64,000 nt of DNA from Stichopus chloronotus (GCA_021234535.1 CM037849.1:12567526-12631525); one strand, 5' to 3'. Counted from the first letter of the stretch, positions 37,862 to 49,283 are shown. Notes: generated from the sequence alone by a model not told the origin. A program made the numbers and translations.

Positions 37862-37869
37862 CTTTTATA
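37862..37869 (-). promoter_or_regulatory. TATA box (TATAAAAG)
   Basis: A strong TATA match on the minus strand, correctly spaced before an ATG-free exon with a consensus donor. Likely core promoter of the Ser/Asn/Pro repeat protein gene. Confidence 0.55.
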
Positions 37870-38404
37870 CATTTTTCGTCTGTAACTGAAACTATAGTTT
37901 CAAACTTAAGTTTTAATTAGAGGATAGTTTTATGATTAAAGTATTACAGTTTAATTAAAGAAAAACTTAAACAAATAGATGACAATTGTTAGATATTAGG
38001 TCAAGCGGTTAAAAGGAGCGGAATAAAATCTCCCCACGAGATCAATTAAAACAATGAAACAGGCAAGTAATTACAGTAATACCAAAACATCTGCTTCCTC
38101 CGTCGACAGAAAAGAAAATGTAAAGGAAAATGGCCCTCTTATCCACATCTGGCAAATCATGCTATGACGCACGGTACCATTTCAAGCCTGGCATAAACAT
38201 AGGTTCCCTTTACTTAATTGCAAAGGTATAACAAGAAGATAATACTGCCATTTCTCATGAACTGTGTATGATCGAGTTTAGGCCGCGGCTTGACCCCGTT
38301 CATATTGTGGTAACTTAAAATTCAAGTGCTGCGTTCATAAATTCTTCCTGGTTTCTTGGTTTTAGTCGATTTGTAAAGTTTATCTGATGTAAATCAGTGG
38401 ACTG

Positions 38405-39180
38405 TAGTAAGAGAAGATTAGTAACAGTAGTACCATCGTAGTGTTAGTAACTCGTTTACAGGCCATAGTAGTAGCAGTAGCAACACCAGGTATCGGTTAA
38501 AAGTAGAGCTACAGTAAGAATAAACGTAGGAGTCCTGATCGCATCAGTAATGGTAACAGTAGCAGTAGGCCTACTAGCAGTAATATTAGTAGTAGAAGTC
38601 ATCATAGTAATAGTAGTAGAAGTAGGAGTAGCAGTGACAAGTACTGTAGTAGCAGTCCTACGGGTAATAGTAAAATTAGTATTGATGAGTCGCACTGATA
38701 ATATTACAATTAGTATCGCGGTAACAGTTTCAGAGTTAGTAGTATCATAGTAGTAGTAATAGTAAGTAGTAGTAATAGTAGTAACAGTGGACGTACTACG
38801 AGTAATAGTAGTAGTAGTAGCAGTAGTAGTAAGTTGTAGTAGTAGTAATATTATAGTGGCAATAGTAGCAGTAGTAGTATACTAGCAGCAATAGTAGCAA
38901 TTGGGAGTTGTAGTAGTAATTAGTTTTAGTGATGAGAAGGAGTAAGTAGTAATATTACTATCAGTATAGCGGTAACAGTTATACTAGTAGTAATAGTGAC
39001 CGCTTTACCTGTTATAGTCGGAGAAATAGCGCGGTACCAGTAACAGCATGCAAGTAGTGGCAGCAGTAATAGTATAGCAATAGTAATAGTAGTATAAGTT
39101 GTATTAGTGATAGCAAAAGAATAATAGCGTTAATTGGAGTAGTAGTGGCAGAGGTCACAGTAGTATATAGTTGCAATAGT
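38405..39180. repeat. Long imperfect AGT/AGC trinucleotide tract
   Basis: About 780 bases are dominated by AGT, AGC and ATA triplets (GTAGTAGTAATAGTAGCAGTAG style) with scattered interruptions. The frames reading Val/Leu-rich or Thr/Ile-rich products over it are by-products of the repeat. Confidence 0.9.
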
Positions 39181-40079
39181 ATTAATAACTTTGAATTTAC
39201 ACCGAAAGTCGATGGTAGGTTAATTTTGTTTATCACCGTCACCTCCATTTTGTTTCCACGACTTTTGTGTGACTTTTGACAAGTAAAGTACAATATTCTC
39301 CAATTTCCACTAATTACTCTTTGACCAAACACACCTTATTTGGCGGAAGTTTGCGGTAGTCATTTCGTTAAGAATAATTTCCAGAATCTATTAATTTTTG
39401 CAAGAATGACACTGGCATCTCAACAAGCCATAATCGAAAACACTAAACTCTTCTTTTTAAATGCAACGTTCAATGGCTACATAAAGTTGTTAAAAAATGT
39501 TAAAAAAACCATCCAAACCGTTTAATATTTCCGGTGCATATTTTTGAAGTTTAGTGAAACCGTCTGTACATTGCATTCGTTATTCTTATGAATACAGTTC
39601 ACCGCAGATTATTTTTTTTTTTTTGAGAAGGTCGATACTGGAGAAAAATAAATGCGATTACCGCAGTTTGACGTCAATGAATGTTACTACATCGGTTACG
39701 GATATTTCTCCGTTTACTTTTGTTAATAAAAAAATAAAATTATGGCTAAATAGCCAAACCAGATCCAGCTGTTACCACAGGAATTCATGAAAATTCATGA
39801 ACGAATCGACGAATTTGCTAGGTTTGCTAGAATGATCATACGACGAGAAAGACATCCAACCTAACAATAGTCATCTCTTTCAGTTGGAAATGATATAATT
39901 TTTTTCTTCTTTTTCTTTAAATACACCAACTTGTTGTACATATGACACACTCTTAAATTGTAAACAAAACATCCTTTAATTAGTTCGATTAGGACATCAC
40001 ACGAACAATCTTTTGTCAAACTGATGTCCTGCTGAACCGATTAAGTGCTGTTTGGACTTTTTATTTCAAATTACTTTAA

Positions 40080-40430
40080 AGGGAAATAGGGCGTTTGTTT
40101 GACAGAAAGCATCCATATTTTTTAAAACCAATGTTTATGGATGCAGAATGATAGATTATTCAAAATAAGGAAGGACGGTATTTTTTTTTTTTTTGAAGAA
40201 ATAAGTTTCTCACAGATAGAAACTCACTTATTTGTTGCTCAACACTAATTTGTTCACCCAAACTTTTCAAAATTCAAATGATGCATCTTCCGTTACTCGT
40301 CACATGCATAATGTTTTGAGGAAATGAAGCTTTGTCAGACGTTTATCGATGAAGACTGAATGGTTGAACAATGACTAATGCTATTTCTTTTGTGTGTCAT
40401 GTTGGTGTATTCTAAACGCCCTATTTCCCT
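40080..40430. mobile_element. TTAA-type MITE, reference copy
   Basis: The best-preserved member: TTAA (40076-40079), then AGGGAAATAGGGCGTTTG, 351 bp in all, ending CTAAACGCCCTATTTCCCT, then TTAA (40431-40434). The terminal inverted repeats of about 17 bp are perfect, and both flanks are TTAA, the target duplication typical of piggyBac-superfamily elements (some other groups also use it). There is no coding capacity, so it depended on a transposase elsewhere. Confidence 0.85.
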
Positions 40431-43006
40431 TTAAGAGTATTTTTTCAGAGAGTCAATTTTTAAAAGTGTATTGATACTGTACATATCACTCAGGATGATT
40501 TCAGTGAAACCATCTTGCCTGGATGTGCCACGGAGTTTTGTTATCTTCAGCCACGTGGTAATTTCTGCAGGTTTCAAGCCGCAGACCAATTAATTTACCT
40601 TAATTTTTCACTTTAAGGTAAACGCAGGTCCATTGTCACGAACTGCAGCTGAAATCGAACAGAAGAAGATCTCAGGGTCCTATGTGAATACGTTGCTGTC
40701 ACTCTTGGCCAGTTCATATTGGACCTGCGAAGGCCTTCTGCAAGGGTCTCGGTGAAAAATAAAAAACGGCCAATAAAGTTATATAAAGAAAGTGGCGCGA
40801 TTTCAGAAAGTTGCATTTCTAACACAGACCAATGCCGATTTTTTTCACCTCAACGTTACCTTTGTATTTTTAGTCGCGGTTGTACAATCCTTAACATTTG
40901 AAGACTTTTTTTTACGATTTGTGGATTCGGAGTCACAGAGAGAAATGGTTATCCTTGTCTAGATTTGATGTAGGCTGGGGAATATCAGCGTCTCTCACGG
41001 GGATGCCAGTTTATAGTGAAAGAAACAGTCTGCCTTAATCAGTGATTCTCTCTCCACTCCTGCTCAATGTTTCAAGGTTAACATTTTTAACATTTTTTTT
41101 TTTGCTGATTGTGAAAGAATTTTATTTTCCCTGGGTGATTGTAGTTAGGATTGTTGGTTCTTGGACCAACGACCTCATGAGATTTTATGGAACTTTGACC
41201 CTTCTTCTACCTTTCACCTTTTATATGTTAAACGTTTAGCTTACGTTATGTCGCAGTCTATGTTATGTTACCGTTTGGCACCTAATGTATGTGTTATGCT
41301 TTGTTATGATAGGCTAAGCTATGTTATATGTTAATATGCTATGTCATGTTGTTCTGCTATGATGCGACTTTATAATAAATATGCCATGTTATTTTACGCT
41401 GTTTTATGTCATGTTATGCTATGTAATGCTACATATACTTGAATATTATAGCAAGTATACTCCCAACCAACCTACAACCGAAGCTAGAGCTATCATATAA
41501 CTGACAAAGCCTTTTCATACATTTTATCCACTCCTCTCTGCTTGCCTATATTGAGACTGAATATTCATATACTGCAAGAGTTACCCACTTAAAACAACTG
41601 ACTTGACTTTAGAATTCACGACGATCGATTTCCATGATAAATTGACATAAGAGGAACACATCATACTTTTGATTTTTGGCTTAATGGTGGTAACCACAAG
41701 TTAGTGAAATGTTTATCAACACTGGATCTTGATTTACGTGAATCATCAAGTGCACGATTGCGGTATACAAGGGAGCCGCCCGAGTGCATCTAGGGACAGC
41801 GTTGACCCCCCCCCCCCCCCGAAGGTGTTTTATCCAACAATTAATGCACACGTCCAAAGCTGATCAACCTTGTTCATACATACAAAACGAGATTTTGATT
41901 AAAAGAAAAGACCAAACCGACAGAAAATTTGGTTTTGTTAATAACCGCATTTTCATTGATAACAAACCGCGAGAAAAGGTAAACAAGATTAACGACATGC
42001 CAGCAATGTTGTGAATGTTGCGCGATATAGACCACGATTGCTTTGTGTAAGATAGCAGACGACATAATAATGTCCATTCACGTTGTTACTGTATTCATCC
42101 GCCAGTTATATACTTTTGAACCCACCGTGTTTTATTCGAAAGGATAATGCACGATCACCTGACTGAAATGGGGCAGTAGAAGTTGTGGATTCTTCCCATA
42201 TAATTCGAATTTAAAGCAAGAAGCGTTTCTCTATTGGTGCTGGTTCATCGATAATTTTCGCCAGGGTCGGATATAAATGGAGGGGTGACGGGAAGGGGTC
42301 GGATCTTGCCGCAAACTGTAACGTGGAATCTTTCTTCTGCGGTTCTTCTCCACAACACTACAGCGGCGGAAAAAAGGGGCATGTGGTAACTTTTACTCAT
42401 CCCCTCTCGTTTTGCGTAATGAAACTCTAAAAATTTCCTTCTAGCGTATACATGTAAACCTTCTGTACAAAAATAAGCGCAGATGATCTCCACTTATAAC
42501 ATTTTTTAATTGCGTAATCACACTGGAATACTCTACTCGCCCCCCCCCCCCCAACAAAAACAATGTAATATCGTGGGTGAGCCTGGGCACGTGTTGTGTA
42601 TCGGGCTCATGCTTAAATCCGGCTCTGCCTATTACACATTTGGGGGGAAAACTACACAGAAAGTTGTTCCAAATATTAGTCCCAAATATAGACTGAGGTT
42701 CTTTGGAGGTTTCTGAGTCTGTTAGTCAGGTCTATGGATCGATATATCGATATATAGTGTTTAGCAGTACCTTTTCTTTTATCGATCGGTCGATAATAGG
42801 ATAGTCAAGAGCTTGGAGATGGCCAACCCCCAACTCTGTGTGACGCGATTTCGTAACACAAACGAAAAATCAATGATTTTGGTAACAAGGAGAAGAAAAG
42901 GTGTGTTTCTCATTGCATACACCTGTGTCCCGTTACATATAGATTCAGACCAGTTAGGAGACCGATCCGCCATTTTGATATGCAAACAGAATATACCTCG
43001 ATCGGA

Positions 43007-43013
43007 ATAAAAG
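43007..43013 (+). promoter_or_regulatory. Possible TATA-like element for the lectin gene
   Basis: ATAAAAG about 65 bases before the start codon, with an octamer-like ATATGCAAAC about 30 bases further upstream. The spacing would give a 5' UTR near 35-40 bases. Weak, motif-only evidence. Confidence 0.3.
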
Positions 43014-43074
43014 CTGAGAAGAATGTGATTTTGATACCGGGAGTTGGAGTGAAAGCTTTGTTACGGATTTTATA

Positions 43075-43098
43075 ATGGCGTTGTTATTTATCACTCTG
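43075..43098 (+). CDS. Lectin gene exon 1: start of signal peptide
   Basis: ATG GCG ... CTG encodes MALLFITL and stops at a consensus GTAAGTTT donor in phase 0. The next exon continues directly with VLLSSVGELKAK, together forming a textbook signal peptide. That exact continuation is the main support for choosing this start, since no other upstream plus-strand exon supplies one. Confidence 0.7.
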
Positions 43099-44271
43099 GT
43101 AAGTTTTGGTCTCAAACATTCTTCAGATGAAAATGACAAAAAGTATACAGCAATATATTTCTGGTAAACTCTCAGTTGATTACATCAAATGTTACATGAC
43201 CGTACCTTTTCAAGTGTGCTTCATCGGATGGGGGTTGTTAATGTCTCGAAACTGCTTGTATTCGTAGATATTCAACAGAAAGAAACGTTAATCAAAATTC
43301 CAATTATGAAAAAGTTAAATACGGTATACATAAAAAACGCAAGACAAAAGGTCCGGTATATTTGTTTACCAGTGTCACCGGGATTATAGTAAATATAATT
43401 ATCTTGAAATATACATATCCTACAACATTGTTGAAAGAAGTCTCTTCGCGATAGGAGCACCACATAATTATTAATTTGAGTTAGAGAAGCTCACATCACT
43501 TCATTTTACGTGTTTCCCCTTCCACCTGCAACGAAGAAATAATAATTGACTACAGATTCTGAGTTTATTTTAGGAATACTAAAGAAGTTTTTTTCAAAGG
43601 ATGACACGTATATTGTGATATACGTCTTATGTAACTTTTTGAACTTTTTCATCTTCCAAATCGGGTATAGAAGCATATCGTTAAAATATCTTTATGGTTT
43701 ATCATTTGCAAGAGGCAAATCTAGTCTTAACATGCCCCAGTAAACAGAACCCCCCCCCCAAAAAAAAGGTTTATTATGTTGACCTTCCATAGAAAATGTT
43801 CATGAGTATGTGTTTTATGCCTCTCCCAGCCTGTGCATGGAATGCCAAGTGGTTAAAGATATCAATGTTTACCTGAACTCTACATGAAAGCATTGATGAC
43901 CTTCGGCCAAAAATATTCCATCTCCAAAACTAGGGAGAGAGACATAAATGACATATTCATGAATATTATCTTTATGGGGCGTCAACATAAAAAATAACTT
44001 TTTTTGTCTGCTGAGGTACCGTACTTTCTGACTGAGTTTAATGAATGAATGAATGAATGAACGAGAGAATGAATGAAAAGTTCAAGCACGAACACTACGT
44101 TGACAACGAGGGGTGCACGGTCGTGCTGGGAACAAAATGAACAATTTAAATCATAAGATACAAAATACAAACAACATCAAATATATGCAAAAGGCAATTA
44201 TACTTGACGTTGAGCCTCATTACATAATTACGTGTAGTCCTTGAGAAAATGTTTCATGATGTTTCTTGAGA

Positions 44272-44490
44272 CTATTTGGATACTATCAGTATTTCATATA
44301 TAGATATGAACTTGACCAATGATCTCTCACAAAGGGCTGTAGCACTTCTTGGTAATACAATGGAGTTGGAAAGAGTAGAGGTGGTGAAGGGATCGGATAG
44401 GTAGAATAGAGCTAAGCCATGCAGGCATTTGTAAACCAGCAAAATTACTTGAGAAAATTCTGTCTCAAATTTGCCACTATAGCAGAACAT
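44272..44490 (-). pseudogene. LINE (CR1/L2-type) ORF2 C-terminal fragment
   Basis: An open minus-strand stretch includes VILLVYKCLHGLALFYLSD, then LPRSATALCERSL. The pattern VYKCLHGLAPxYLS...LPRSRT...GERSF is characteristic of the region after the RT domain in CR1/L2-like LINEs. There is no start, RT core or continuation, so this is a truncated relic. Confidence 0.7.
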
Positions 44491-44924
44491 TTATAAGGAG
44501 ATATGCTTATCCCCCCGATCAGGAAGAAGAAAATGTGAAAAATAATGCAAAATGTATATTATAAATTCATATCCTCCTTTTAAGGGACAGAAATGTCTAA
44601 AATCCTTTTTTCATTTCACCCCCCCTCCCCCCCGTATCTCATACCGCTATACCAGTTTCACGACCACCCATCGTAGCTCCTAAGTACGAGATTTTCTTAT
44701 GCATATTGCGGGTAAACCTTCAGACAAAAGTATCGTGTATATTGTTTGGATTTTAAACAAAGAGTTTTAAAACCGATTTAGTTTGTAAACAGGATGAATT
44801 TCACCTGTTACTCATTTTTCTTCGTTTTTCATTGTTTTGTTATCTCTTTGCTTGCATTGCTGTTTGTTTTCATTTCCTTTTGTTTTTGTATATTGATTTA
44901 GCTTTGTTTCTTTCTTTTTCAGCG

Positions 44925-45050
44925 GTGATTACCCCGACAAGCTTTTAAAAGCTTCTTGTAATCACTCCTCAGTCTCTTTACCTACATATGTCATTGTAAT
45001 TTTTCTTTTTATCTATTCATATCGAGACTGAAATAAAGTTACAGTTACAG
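44925..45050 (+). repeat. Retroposon-like 3' end with short tandem tail
   Basis: The segment includes a small hairpin (AGCTTTTAAAAGCT) and ends GAGACTGAAATAAAGTTACAGTTACAG, an AATAAA-containing terminus followed by a TTACAG repeat. This is the usual look of a LINE or SINE 3' tail. Confidence 0.4.
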
Positions 45051-45099
45051 TTTATACTTCCCTCAGCAAAATAGCGATGTACAGCATTCGCTAGAATGC

Positions 45100-45185
45100 C
45101 GTACTATACAGTACCACCGTATACTACCGTATACCACCGTATACCACCATATACCACCGTACCACCGTATACTACCGTATGCAGA
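45100..45185. repeat. ACCACCGTATACT-type short tandem repeat
   Basis: About eight copies of a roughly 10-base unit (CCGTATACCA / CCGTATACTA) within lectin gene intron 1. Non-coding. Confidence 0.75.
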
Positions 45186-45668
45186 ACCACCGTTGTTATC
45201 AACATTAATTAATATCAGACTAGGACAATACTCACAAGAGATACGTGTATTCCTGGTGAAAGTTCTCTCTTACGTGCCTTTTTTTTTTTTTTTTGGCAAA
45301 GCTAAAAAAATGTTATTCCTCGAAGTTATATTCTAAAACTAAAATTTAAAAAAAATCGCGAGATTTATATATAGATGAATAAATGATTGCTATATCAAAC
45401 GAAAAAGGAACTATTTTGCATGTTTATGTCCCTCCACATTTTTAAATGTTTTTTTTTTAAGATTTAAAACTTGGTTACACGCGGCTGCATCTAAAATTGG
45501 AAAGGAGGTGAAATTACGACAAACATGTAGTACAGTTCCTGTAGAATGTCAAACTCCATGCTTTTATACCTACCATATAATAAAAAATACATTTATGCTT
45601 ACAAAATTGTGATAATGCATTTTATAAATTAATTAATTAACTGTAATTATTATTATTTTGTTTTTTAG

Positions 45669-45705
45669 GTTCTACTTTCTTCGGTTGGAGAGTTGAAAGC
45701 CAAAG
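45669..45705 (+). CDS. Lectin gene exon 2: end of signal peptide
   Basis: A 37-nt exon after acceptor TTATTTTGTTTTTTAG, ending at a GTACAT donor. Read in phase 0 it gives VLLSSVGELKAK and exits in phase 1. The join to exon 1 completes the hydrophobic core, and the join to exon 3 makes Glu-Phe-Pro-Phe, the start of the mature protein. Cleavage is likely near GELKA. Confidence 0.7.
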
Positions 45706-46351
45706 GTACATAAAAATACTTGATTGTATCATCAATATGTGAATATTCATAACGGTAGCCGCAATCTACATATCAATGGATCTCATCCTCTCACATCCTG
45801 GAATATTCTGTGGCTAAGGGCGATAGATGGAGGGCTTGCTGAAAAATGAGGATTTTGTTATTCCAAATCACTTTTGAACAACGCAAATAAATTATATTGG
45901 AAAAAAGTGGAATTTATTCACACTATTTTTACGAGGAATCTCCTTTCATTTTAAGCTACATTTTATTTTGATATATTTATATTTCTTGTATTTTAATATA
46001 TAGCATATTTCCATACCGTATTTGTTAGCTGACTACGCCTTTGCTGTCAAATTGACAATACAATAATATTTTAAATTGAATTATTTCAAAGGAGCAAAGC
46101 GACAAAAGAAAGAGGAAAATGACAGAAAAATACATAGGCTCAGACGTTAATCCGGATGAACCAGGAGCAATTGAACGACCAGTTCCTCTTCATTCTATGT
46201 CAGTGTTGCCGTCAGCACGCCTTCACTACATATCCGCTTTTTGGGGTTGATAGACATATTGGGCAAGGCCTACCGGTACATGTGACACAATGTTCATAAT
46301 TGTTTTTAGTCAACAAAATATTCTTTCACGGGGGTTCCCTTCCCCTTCTCT

Positions 46352-46749
46352 TTAAAGCAGGATGTGCTGTTGTTCTTGTGTTTTCAAAATTTCCCCAAAG
46401 GACTGTTTGTATGTAGCGATGAAAGCTAACGCACCATTATATAGTTGTATTAATATAGCCAGACTTATTTCCATAGGTAATGATTTTGCAAAGGAGTTTC
46501 GTTGTGGTAGTGCTGCCCCCACCCACGGCTGCCGTACGATTTCCACATGACCTGGTTCCACTAACATTTGAGACCAAAACTAAATCACTCTTCTTTGTAC
46601 CGTAATTATAGCTTATAGTGAATGAAATTATCCCACAAAGGAACGTGGCCTATACATGATATTTTCAAGACTGGTATCAAATGGAAAGGAATGATGGTTT
46701 AACAATATGGGCTGTTTTGTTTTTTTTTAAACAGCACATCCTCCTTTAA
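46352..46749. mobile_element. Second MITE family, TTAA-flanked, in lectin gene intron 2
   Basis: TTTAAAGCAGGATGTGCTGTT (46351-46371) is mirrored by AACAGCACATCCTCCTTTAA (46730-46749). The inverted ends are about 20 bp with one or two mismatches, and the total is just under 400 bp. The TTAA at each edge suggests the same target preference as the 350-bp family, but the terminal sequence is different. No transposase frame inside. Confidence 0.65.
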
Positions 46750-46818
46750 TTACTTGTTGAGCTGCTAGACGTTATCAGCAATTTTTATTTTGTTCTCCGT
46801 GTATCTTTCCTACAACAG

Positions 46819-47055
46819 AGTTTCCGTTCAGTTACTTCGTGAAGACTTCTTACAGCATGTTCACTCACAACGCCACGGAGACGGTTTATGACGTCACGGA
46901 GTCTGAATGCGCGGAGACATGCCTATATTCGGTAGCCTTTGAATGTTTGGCTTTTGATTTCAACTTTGCCGAATTTATCTGCCTCTTGAGTAGAAGAAGT
47001 TCTCCGTCTGACATCGAAACTAATAAAGATGTCAACCACTTTGAAAGATTGAAAG
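46819..47055 (+). CDS. Lectin gene exon 3: PAN/apple-like domain
   Basis: Acceptor TATCTTTCCTACAACAG; 79 codons in phase 1; donor GTTAGA (non-optimal +3 to +5). The product begins EFPFSYFVKTSYSMF and contains SECAETCLYSVAFECLAFDF, then FICLLS, the four-Cys core spacing of a PAN/apple domain. PAN domains mediate protein or carbohydrate contacts in secreted and adhesive proteins. It is the first module after the signal peptide (residues about 21-99). It is short for the family, so a reduced PAN domain is possible. Confidence 0.85.
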
Positions 47056-47190
47056 GTTAGATTCATTTCTTGGTCAGTTGGCAGATTCGAAGAAGTCGGG
47101 TGGGAAGGGGAGGAGGGTGAAGCTAATGAATCAAGGAGGTGTTATAATGAGGTGACTGAACAGGATAACTTAATGAGGAGCACAGAAAAT

Positions 47191-47400
47191 AACGGATTCT
47201 CATGAATATTTCCCCTCTCCCCCCCCCCCCTTGTCATCCATTACCATTAATCAAGTGTGATATTCTAATATTCTGACACTCTTAGCTACCTAACGGATTC
47301 TCCTGAATATTTCCCCTCTCCCCCCCCCCCCCCCCTCCTTGTCATCCATTACCATTAATCAAGTGTGATATTCTAATATTCTGACACTCTTAGCTACCTA
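47191..47400. repeat. Tandem duplication of a ~103-bp intron segment
   Basis: AACGGATTCTC(A/C)TGAATATTTC through ATTCTGACACTCTTAGCTACCT occurs twice head to tail (47191-47291 and 47292-47400). The copies are almost identical and differ chiefly in the length of an internal poly-C run. Near-identity suggests a recent duplication, possibly polymorphic. Confidence 0.9.
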
Positions 47401-47885
47401 CGGAAATTTTTTCCGGTACAAAGCCAAGTGACTAGGCAGGCATTTCATGGAATAACTCCGTGAATCTATTTAGGACAAACACGTGCTATTCTTGTCTCTG
47501 CATCTTTTTCGACCTTGTCAATGTTTAGACGTTACGGATAGCCTATCGTAAATGAGCATGTAACGGTGAATACACATTCAAAGGCAAGGGATCCTATTTT
47601 TTTTTTTTTTTTGCCCTATGAACTCTCGTATATTACAATTGATTTAAGTGAAATATATCGTTCGTACAATGACGACATTTCCACACTCGTGACTACCTAT
47701 GGCTGGCCATTTTAAGGGGTTTGTAACCATGACAATCCCAGTGACAGATCGAATCAGATCCGAAGGAGTTAATCACACAATTTTGTAAGTTGTCTACACA
47801 TTGAACCATACGAGCTTTATCTACCACTCCCCCCCCCCCATACCCACCCCACCCAATCCAATTTCATACTTTTGTTTTTTGACAG

Positions 47886-48079
47886 GGACTTGTAGTAATC
47901 CTGCTCTTGGTCTTGAAGAGGGCGCTATCTTACTGGACGATATGTCGATGTCGTCATACCTGGGCGGTAACGAAGACGGGCCTCTGGGTATATCCAAAGA
48001 TCACGTGAGACTGAATTCAGACGGCGGTTGGTGTGCCAAGGAACAGGATGATATAAATAACATCACCGAGTGGGTGCAG
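47886..48079 (+). CDS. Lectin gene exon 4: F5/8C (discoidin) domain, part 1
   Basis: It enters in phase 1 after TTTTTTGACAG and leaves in phase 0 at GTAGGT. It encodes GTCSNPALGLEEGAI, then SMSSYLGG, VRLNSDGGWCAK and NNITEWVQ. The opening Cys, the PLGLE-x-G-x-I motif, the Ser-Ser pair, the R-L-N and the WVQ lead-in are standard landmarks of the coagulation factor V/VIII C domain, a jelly-roll fold that binds lipids, glycans or collagens. The remaining two-thirds lies in the next two exons. Confidence 0.9.
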
Positions 48080-48739
48080 GTAGGTCACAGGTCACAGCCA
48101 CACAGGAAGCTAGTAGGAGAGACGAAACCTTACGATATCTTGCACTGTTCTCAGTGATAATACGCTAAGGCTGTGATGGCGTCCTATCAACATTATTCAA
48201 TAACCTTAAAAAAAAAGTTGATTCATTTTCGTAATGGGACCTACTAAGTTCACTGTGCCAGTTGTTTTACACTCATTGTGCGTGATTTCGTGTCATTATA
48301 CTAACTGAACTTAACGAAAGCTAGGTGTGAAGGTAAAAGTTTTATGTTGAGTTGTCAGGAGAAGACCTATATGTGTTTGTCATTTAGTTCACGTTGTGTT
48401 GTAAGTAACTGATGGGTCACGAAGGGTGCAGATGTTTAGATAGGGAACGTTTGCGGGGTAGATTAATAGCTTCAAAGGGTAACATTACCTTCAATTAGAG
48501 AAAAAAAATGCTGTTTTGAATTAAACATGGTTCTTGTTTCAGGCAATCCAGAATGGACTAAGATGTACGTTATTATTATCAATCAAATTCTTTTGTCCTT
48601 TTTCCCATGTTACTATATTTGTATCAGGGCTCATGCACAGATCCAAAGATATCTGTACATTGTGACTTCCCAAATGATAATAATTTGCTTATTGTGACTT
48701 TAATTCACATTTATCTTTTTTTTTTGTTTTTCTTTTTAG

Positions 48740-48895
48740 ATTAATTTTAACGAAATGAAAGAATTCGGAGGATTTGTAACCCAAGGTTTCAATCATCCTG
48801 ACTTAGATCCAATATATTGCAGTCAGTTCAAGATATCGTACAGTAACTCATCGAGTCTAATCTGGACAATGTATGAAGAAAATGGAAATGAGGTG
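48740..48895 (+). CDS. Lectin gene exon 5: F5/8C domain, part 2
   Basis: Phase 0 in and out, 52 codons between acceptor TTTTTCTTTTTAG and donor GTACGT. It contains INFNEMKEFGGFVTQGF, which matches the usual V-D-L...ITGIxTQG segment, and FKISYSNSSSLIWTMYEE, which matches FxLxYSxDGxxWxxY. An exon of 156 nt split at these positions is common within discoidin domains. Confidence 0.9.
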
Positions 48896-49283
48896 GTACG
48901 TTGCCATTTATTTTACCATCGAACGTTAAAAGATGCACCCGAGTTTTGAGTGAAAATCAGTCATTTCTTTTTCCAACGGGTAAATTTCCTTCACACACTG
49001 ATGAAAAATGGTCAAACAATACAAGAGCATACACTGGAACATTTACAGTGGCGGCACCAAGAGCAGGGGGCATTTAGAATGTGCATCCAGTCAAACCCTT
49101 TGATTTTGAAACTTTTAAGCACCTCCCACTTTCTCTTTGATCGTGTGAAAATCAATGTAATGAATATTCATTCTCAGTATTATTGGGAACAATCATAAGT
49201 GATATACATGTTTTTCGGATTAAACGAGGTAATAAAGGCTATTCCAGCAAAATAAAATTGAAATCGTTATTTTATTTACACAG

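Larger units (their letters stand above)
37870..43006. other. Intergenic stretch between divergent gene promoters
   Basis: This lies between the minus-strand octapeptide-repeat gene and the plus-strand lectin gene. It contains the AGT microsatellite, one intact MITE, ATGTT-rich degenerate repeats (41240-41440) and poly-C runs at 41804 and 42540. The overlapping frames at 40613-40825 (minus) and 40719-40901 (plus) lie around an inverted repeat (GGTCCATTGT/ATATTGGACC) and are probably a transposon remnant. Confidence 0.4.
43099..45668 (+). other. Lectin gene intron 1 with retroelement debris
   Basis: It contains a minus-strand LINE C-terminal fragment (44272-44490), an AATG microsatellite (about 44040-44079), a retroposon-like 3' tail (44925-45050), an ACCACCGTATACT short tandem repeat (45100-45185) and a T-run near 45280. 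No further exon was recognised. Confidence 0.5.

Noticed and set aside
38550..38750. Val/Ile-rich plus-strand ORF and its antisense Thr/Ile-rich partner
   Set aside because: Both are translations of the AGT microsatellite.
45100..45185. Possible CRISPR-like or regulatory array
   Set aside because: The ~10-base unit has no spacers and the context is an animal intron; it is a simple tandem repeat.
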